Shown here one piece after another: positions 52,433 to 52,461 of a DNA stretch of 52,461 bases. Each line of letters begins with the position of its first letter. Within the stretch, counting starts at the first letter, position 1. Origin of the DNA: Proteobacteria bacterium SG_bin4 (lineage in GTDB: Bacteria; Pseudomonadota; Gammaproteobacteria; Burkholderiales; Nitrosomonadaceae); NCBI GenBank assembly GCA_002083395.1, contig LWDH01000051.1, forward strand, positions 1 through 52,461, given 5' to 3'. The position numbers and the translations under genes are program-made. The notes under the pieces were generated by a model. That model worked only from the letters and a program-made list of their open reading frames with translations, had not been told where the DNA came from and made no database searches.

Positions 52433-52461
52433 GACCTTTGCACGGTAAGAATGGTGCCAGA
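52431..52461 (+). mobile_element. Left end of a GAGACC-type element, cut by window edge
   Basis: GAGACCTTTGCACGG is identical to the end of the 4662-4802 element, and the following bases (AAGAATGGTGCCAGA) resemble its next segment (TGAGCGGTGCGAGA). Whether this is another 141-bp MITE or a complete insertion sequence cannot be seen. Confidence 0.75.

Overview
The window reads as chromosomal DNA of a betaproteobacterium, most probably of the Nitrosomonas type (Nitrosomonadaceae). This is inferred from gene content: four PEP-CTERM exported proteins with a PEP-CTERM-associated CAAX-like protease, a HemP haemin-uptake protein behind a Fur box, bacterioferritin, a BamD/RluD divergent pair, a BBP2-type barrel, an OprO/P-type porin and many cyclic-di-GMP proteins. 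No rRNA, tRNA, CRISPR array, complete insertion sequence or prophage is visible. Base composition changes along the window. The first gene is AT-rich, 2-31 kb is intermediate, and about 33-47 kb is clearly GC-richer.

Layout. 0.1-8.2 kb: FAD oxidoreductase, small lipoprotein, OprO/P porin with a MacB-type permease, then a three-gene operon (porin, PstS-like protein, membrane diguanylate cyclase) behind a Fur-like site. 8.4-12.7 kb: exported glutathione peroxidase, a small membrane protein, a macro-domain protein, a GCS2-type amidoligase and an M14 deacylase. 12.8-16.1 kb: hemP, bfr, DUF2325 protein, HAF-repeat PEP-CTERM protein. 16.4-23.4 kb: proA, lipoyl-lpdA, a small exported protein, then a tight operon of retropepsin-like lipoprotein, inactive transglutaminase/7TM protein and ATP-grasp ligase. 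23.5-25.2 kb: an Hpt and REC-REC-GGDEF pair that looks like one gene split by a stop codon. 25.8-34.9 kb: hydrolase, Usp, bamD, rluD, BBP2 porin, PilZ protein, CAAX-like protease, dinB, ychJ-like gene, greB. 35-39.5 kb: Tat-exported PLP decarboxylase, EmrE-like transporter, PEP-CTERM protein, 2-hydroxyacid dehydrogenase, PEBP protein. 39.5-45.9 kb: a possible defence or modification block made of a one-polypeptide MmeI-like restriction-modification enzyme, an unrecognised protein, an RlaP-like nucleotidyltransferase and a PP-loop ATPase. 46-52.4 kb: M18 aminopeptidase, PEP-CTERM protease and a second PEP-CTERM protein, HD-GYP protein, a CDP-alcohol phosphotransferase with a CarS-like enzyme, and an EEP nuclease gene cut off by a mobile-element end.

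The least explained structure is a set of short dispersed elements. One family has four copies of about 145 bp with GGGAARCRCTGATTAATT-like inverted ends (1.75, 14.65, 38.83 and 45.91 kb). A second group has GAGACCTTTGCACGG ends (4.66 kb with a 5-bp target duplication, and the window's last 31 bases). A third has TTAA-flanked ends (13.13 kb, with remnants at 23.43 and 36.31 kb) and shares its interior with the second. Several sit within tens of bases of stop codons. One ends a reading frame, and one abuts the ribosome-binding site of the next gene.

Functional themes: two amidoligase/peptide-trimming modules within 13 kb (GCS2 plus M14; ATP-grasp plus retropepsin plus 7TM); c-di-GMP synthesis, sensing and breakdown (two GGDEF, one PilZ, one HD-GYP protein); iron handling (Fur sites, HemP, Bfr); and exported PEP-CTERM proteins.
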